64,000 nucleotides of DNA, from contig NC_041018.1 in assembly GCF_004193775.1 (NCBI RefSeq), positions 33,734,913 to 33,798,912 of the forward strand, in the 5' to 3' direction. The translations under genes were made by a program, and so were the position numbers. The notes under the pieces are model-generated. The model was not told the DNA's origin and did not search any database. It saw only the letters and a program-made list of their open reading frames with translations. Position 1 is the first letter of the stretch, and each line of letters opens with the position of its first letter. Origin of the DNA: Glycine soja. Taxonomy: Eukaryota > Streptophyta > Magnoliopsida > Fabales > Fabaceae. Below are positions 62,227 through 64,000 of the stretch, piece by piece.

Positions 62227-62610
62227 TCAATCATGTTTACTAAAAACAACTAAAATTTCTATTGGTCCAAATTGTTTCCAGTAGTTAGACTGTACTAAGA
62301 CATTTAGCACATCATCATTTGCTTTGAGCTGAATAAATTCAAATTTTACAACTTTAGCAGAATACTCATAATGGCTTAGTTGTCGAAAAAACAATCATCT
62401 TACCGTTTGTGATTCATGAATACCGTAAGGTGGAATCTCATGAGGTACAACTTGCATGATGAGATCCTTCAGTTTATCGATGGTACATCCGGAAGGAATG
62501 TGAAATTCTTTTGGATTTTTTCTTGTGAACGAGTAACCAACAAAGTCATGTTTGTGTGGCATGTTCCACCTCCCGTTATAATATAGCAGGGCATCATGAG
62601 TAGGGGTCAT
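62227..62610 (-). pseudogene. Small beta-grasp/PB1-like protein of the MULE, one stop
   Basis: ATG at 62610-62608 opens a frame of 127 codons with one internal TGA at 62395-62397 and the end stop at 62229-62227. Visible are ALLYYNGRW near the start, FVGYSF, IDKLKDLIMQVV and, past the stop, LSHYEYSAKVVKFEFIQLKA then DDVLNVLVQSNYWKQFGPIEI. The alternation of beta strands, a helix (TIDKLKDLIMQ) and a late DDVLNVL acidic helix resembles the PB1/ubiquitin-like fold found at the N-terminus of many MULE transposases. The stop probably replaces Arg (CGA to TGA). Its role is unknown. A donor-like GTAAG also lies at the stop, so a short spliced form cannot be excluded. Confidence 0.55.
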
Positions 62611-63448
62611 TAGGGGTCATAGTGGCTTCAAGTAAGTTTAATATAACATCTGGTGTTCTACCAATGGTGCATAATAACTCAATTGGACCAACAGAAGAAA
62701 AATTATGAAAACATGTTAACATTGTGTTAGATGATTATGAAAAATTATGAATGGTTGCCGGTAGTAAATTTCATCCAAAATTTGTTTGTCAGTTAGCTGA
62801 AGGGTACTGTGTATTCTGGTTTTTAGGATTTGAAAATCACAACCGTCAGGTACTCAAATAGTTACTCGAGTGGAAGATTGAAAACAAACACCACTATGGT
62901 TGTGAATGATCGATCCATTTGGAAAAATAAAACCCAATGTGGAGTTCACAATCGTCTGACTGTTTGTTTCTCCGAAAAATGTCATACTTTGTTCTACAAA
63001 GTGGGTTGTGAGAAAATGTGTGAATTTTAAGAGTGTTGTCGTGTTTCATATATATACATGGTTTTTCACTATTAGTGCTTCAACAAATTTTAAAAATATA
63101 GTCGCGTGCACATCATTTATGTGGAGTGTTGTCAATTACACCAATGTTGTGTCAAATTTTATCTTGCATCAGAATGTGTTGTTAAGTCTGACAATGACGT
63201 GTCACGCTTTATCTTACTACACATGCATTTGCCAATGTCTTGTCAATTCTGACTGTGACGTATCATACATGCGTAATTTATTTTCATTGCTCCATTTAAT
63301 TTATTTGTTAACGCATAACGATTAAATTTAAATAAACACTTGCCTTTGTCCATAAATTAAATATCCAAAACAAACAAAATATCCAAAATAAATACAACAT
63401 CCAGAGTAAATAAAAAAAATTAAAATTTTCAAAGCAAAATTAAAAACA
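62611..63448. other. Spacer between the two minus-strand cargo genes
   Basis: No gene recognised. 63075-63270 shows a loosely repeated TGTTGTCAA.TCTGAC..TGACGTGTCA motif, which may be an array of binding sites near an end or promoter. Confidence 0.35.
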
Positions 63449-64000
63449 TCAATGTCCGTCCGTACGCCGCCTTCGCCTGGACTTGTAGGCTACAGGTGGA
63501 TTGCCAGTGTAGCATCTTGCGATGCCAACACATTCTTCAACAACAGCGTAGGCTTCTTTTCCTTTGGTCAAAATCCTTAGGTTTAGCAGCCTGTCCAACC
63601 TATCAGCAATTGTTGCAAAGTCATACTAGCAAGTGAAATGAAACAAAAATGACAATAATTAGTAACCAAATAGTAAAAAAAACAAAAAAAAAACAAACAA
63701 ATACATAAAATATTACCACTGCTTGCCGAAGATCATGTTGATCAATGTCTGCCTCATTAGGTGCCGCTGTCGCCATCGGTTGCTCATACATATGTGGTTC
63801 AACAAATTGTTCTTCTTCCTGAAGTGGCGGTACTCTTGGAGGATCCCCTGGCTATGTAGGAGTTATGAATGAGTGGGGGATCATGTAAAACCAATGCAGG
63901 TAATATGCCAAACAGTGGCCAGGCACTGCACATAATTGACCTACAGGTGCAATGTACTAACCAAACCACATCCATCTATCATTATTTTCAGCATATGACA
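63449..64000 (-). pseudogene. Plant-mobile-domain (MAIN-like) protein, C-terminal part, two stops
   Basis: Exons 64000-63717 and 63625-63449 (stop TGA 63451-63449) join in frame. They read RWMWFG, YIAPVGQLCAVPG, YYLHWFYMIPHSF, PGDPPRVPPLQ, then FATIADRLDRLLNLRILT, EAYAVVEECVGIAR and SRRRRRTDGH. This is the tail of the plant mobile domain protein family, often labelled serine/threonine-protein phosphatase 7 long form homologue or MAIN-like, found both in silencing genes and in transposons. TAG at 63957-63959 and TAG at 63852-63854 break it; the second replaces Gln. The N-terminal PMD core lies right of the window. Confidence 0.82.

Larger units (their letters stand above)
58445..64000. mobile_element. 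Composite MULE with transposase-OTU and two opposed cargo genes (partial)
   Basis: A hairpin-forming sequence at about 58443-58471 (AATTTGCTTGGGGCACCCAG then CAAATT) lies 0.6 kb before the transposase frame and may be the left end. Within 5.5 kb come a FAR1-type MULE transposase with OTU domain (+), a small beta-grasp/PB1-like gene (-) and a plant-mobile-domain gene (-) that runs off the window. The shared decay state and tight packing suggest one element; the right end is not in view, so unity is an inference. Confidence 0.55.

Noticed and set aside
1..64000. CRISPR array or bacterial operon features
   Set aside because: The tandem repeats seen have no spacers and the genes have introns; this is plant nuclear DNA.

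Overview
This is plant nuclear DNA, very probably from a legume of the soybean (Glycine) type. It is AT-rich, its genes have many short introns with GT-AG borders, and it is packed with nested LTR retrotransposons, LINEs, Mutator-like (MULE), hAT and CACTA elements. Species is an inference from gene and repeat style; no search was run. No rRNA, tRNA or CRISPR is visible.

Layout. 1-4756: a tower of insertions next to the first exon of a PDR-type ABCG transporter (minus strand, 4437-4756). A LINE ends 8 bp inside its first intron. That LINE carries a 2.6-kb gypsy-type solo LTR and is abutted by the 3' end of a copia element. 4757-12021: gene-free, with several MULE-type inverted-repeat elements, one of which (5556-6739) has a GC-rich, coding-like core. 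12022-14199: one CACTA end beside a captured arogenate/prephenate dehydratase fragment, which is split by a 907-bp solo LTR, then a 374-bp solo LTR. 14611-14799: a 62-residue COA3-like mitochondrial assembly factor. 15559-16169: a tRNA-nucleotidyltransferase/poly(A)-polymerase relic. 16175-23720: more mobile DNA, including a second copy of the 2.6-kb solo LTR.

23885-34730 (minus) holds the one full, intact, many-exon gene: a LEUNIG-type transcriptional co-repressor (18 coding exons, 903 residues, LUFS/LisH domain, Q-rich middle, C-terminal WD40 repeats). It tolerates two transposon insertions in introns and has one GC-AG intron. 34731-49478 is gene-poor, with an eroded hAT transposase at 42384-43160. 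49487-52941 is a structurally complete hAT element (8-bp target duplication, matching ends) whose transposase has four lesions. 52950-58444 has inverted-repeat elements and microsatellites.

58445-64000 looks like part of one large composite MULE. A FAR1-type transposase fused to an OTU cysteine-protease domain lies on plus. A small beta-grasp/PB1-like gene and a plant-mobile-domain (MAIN-like) gene lie on minus, converging on the transposase. All three are broken. Most premature stops across the window fall at codons expected to be Trp, Gln or Arg, which suggests decay by deamination of methylated cytosine.
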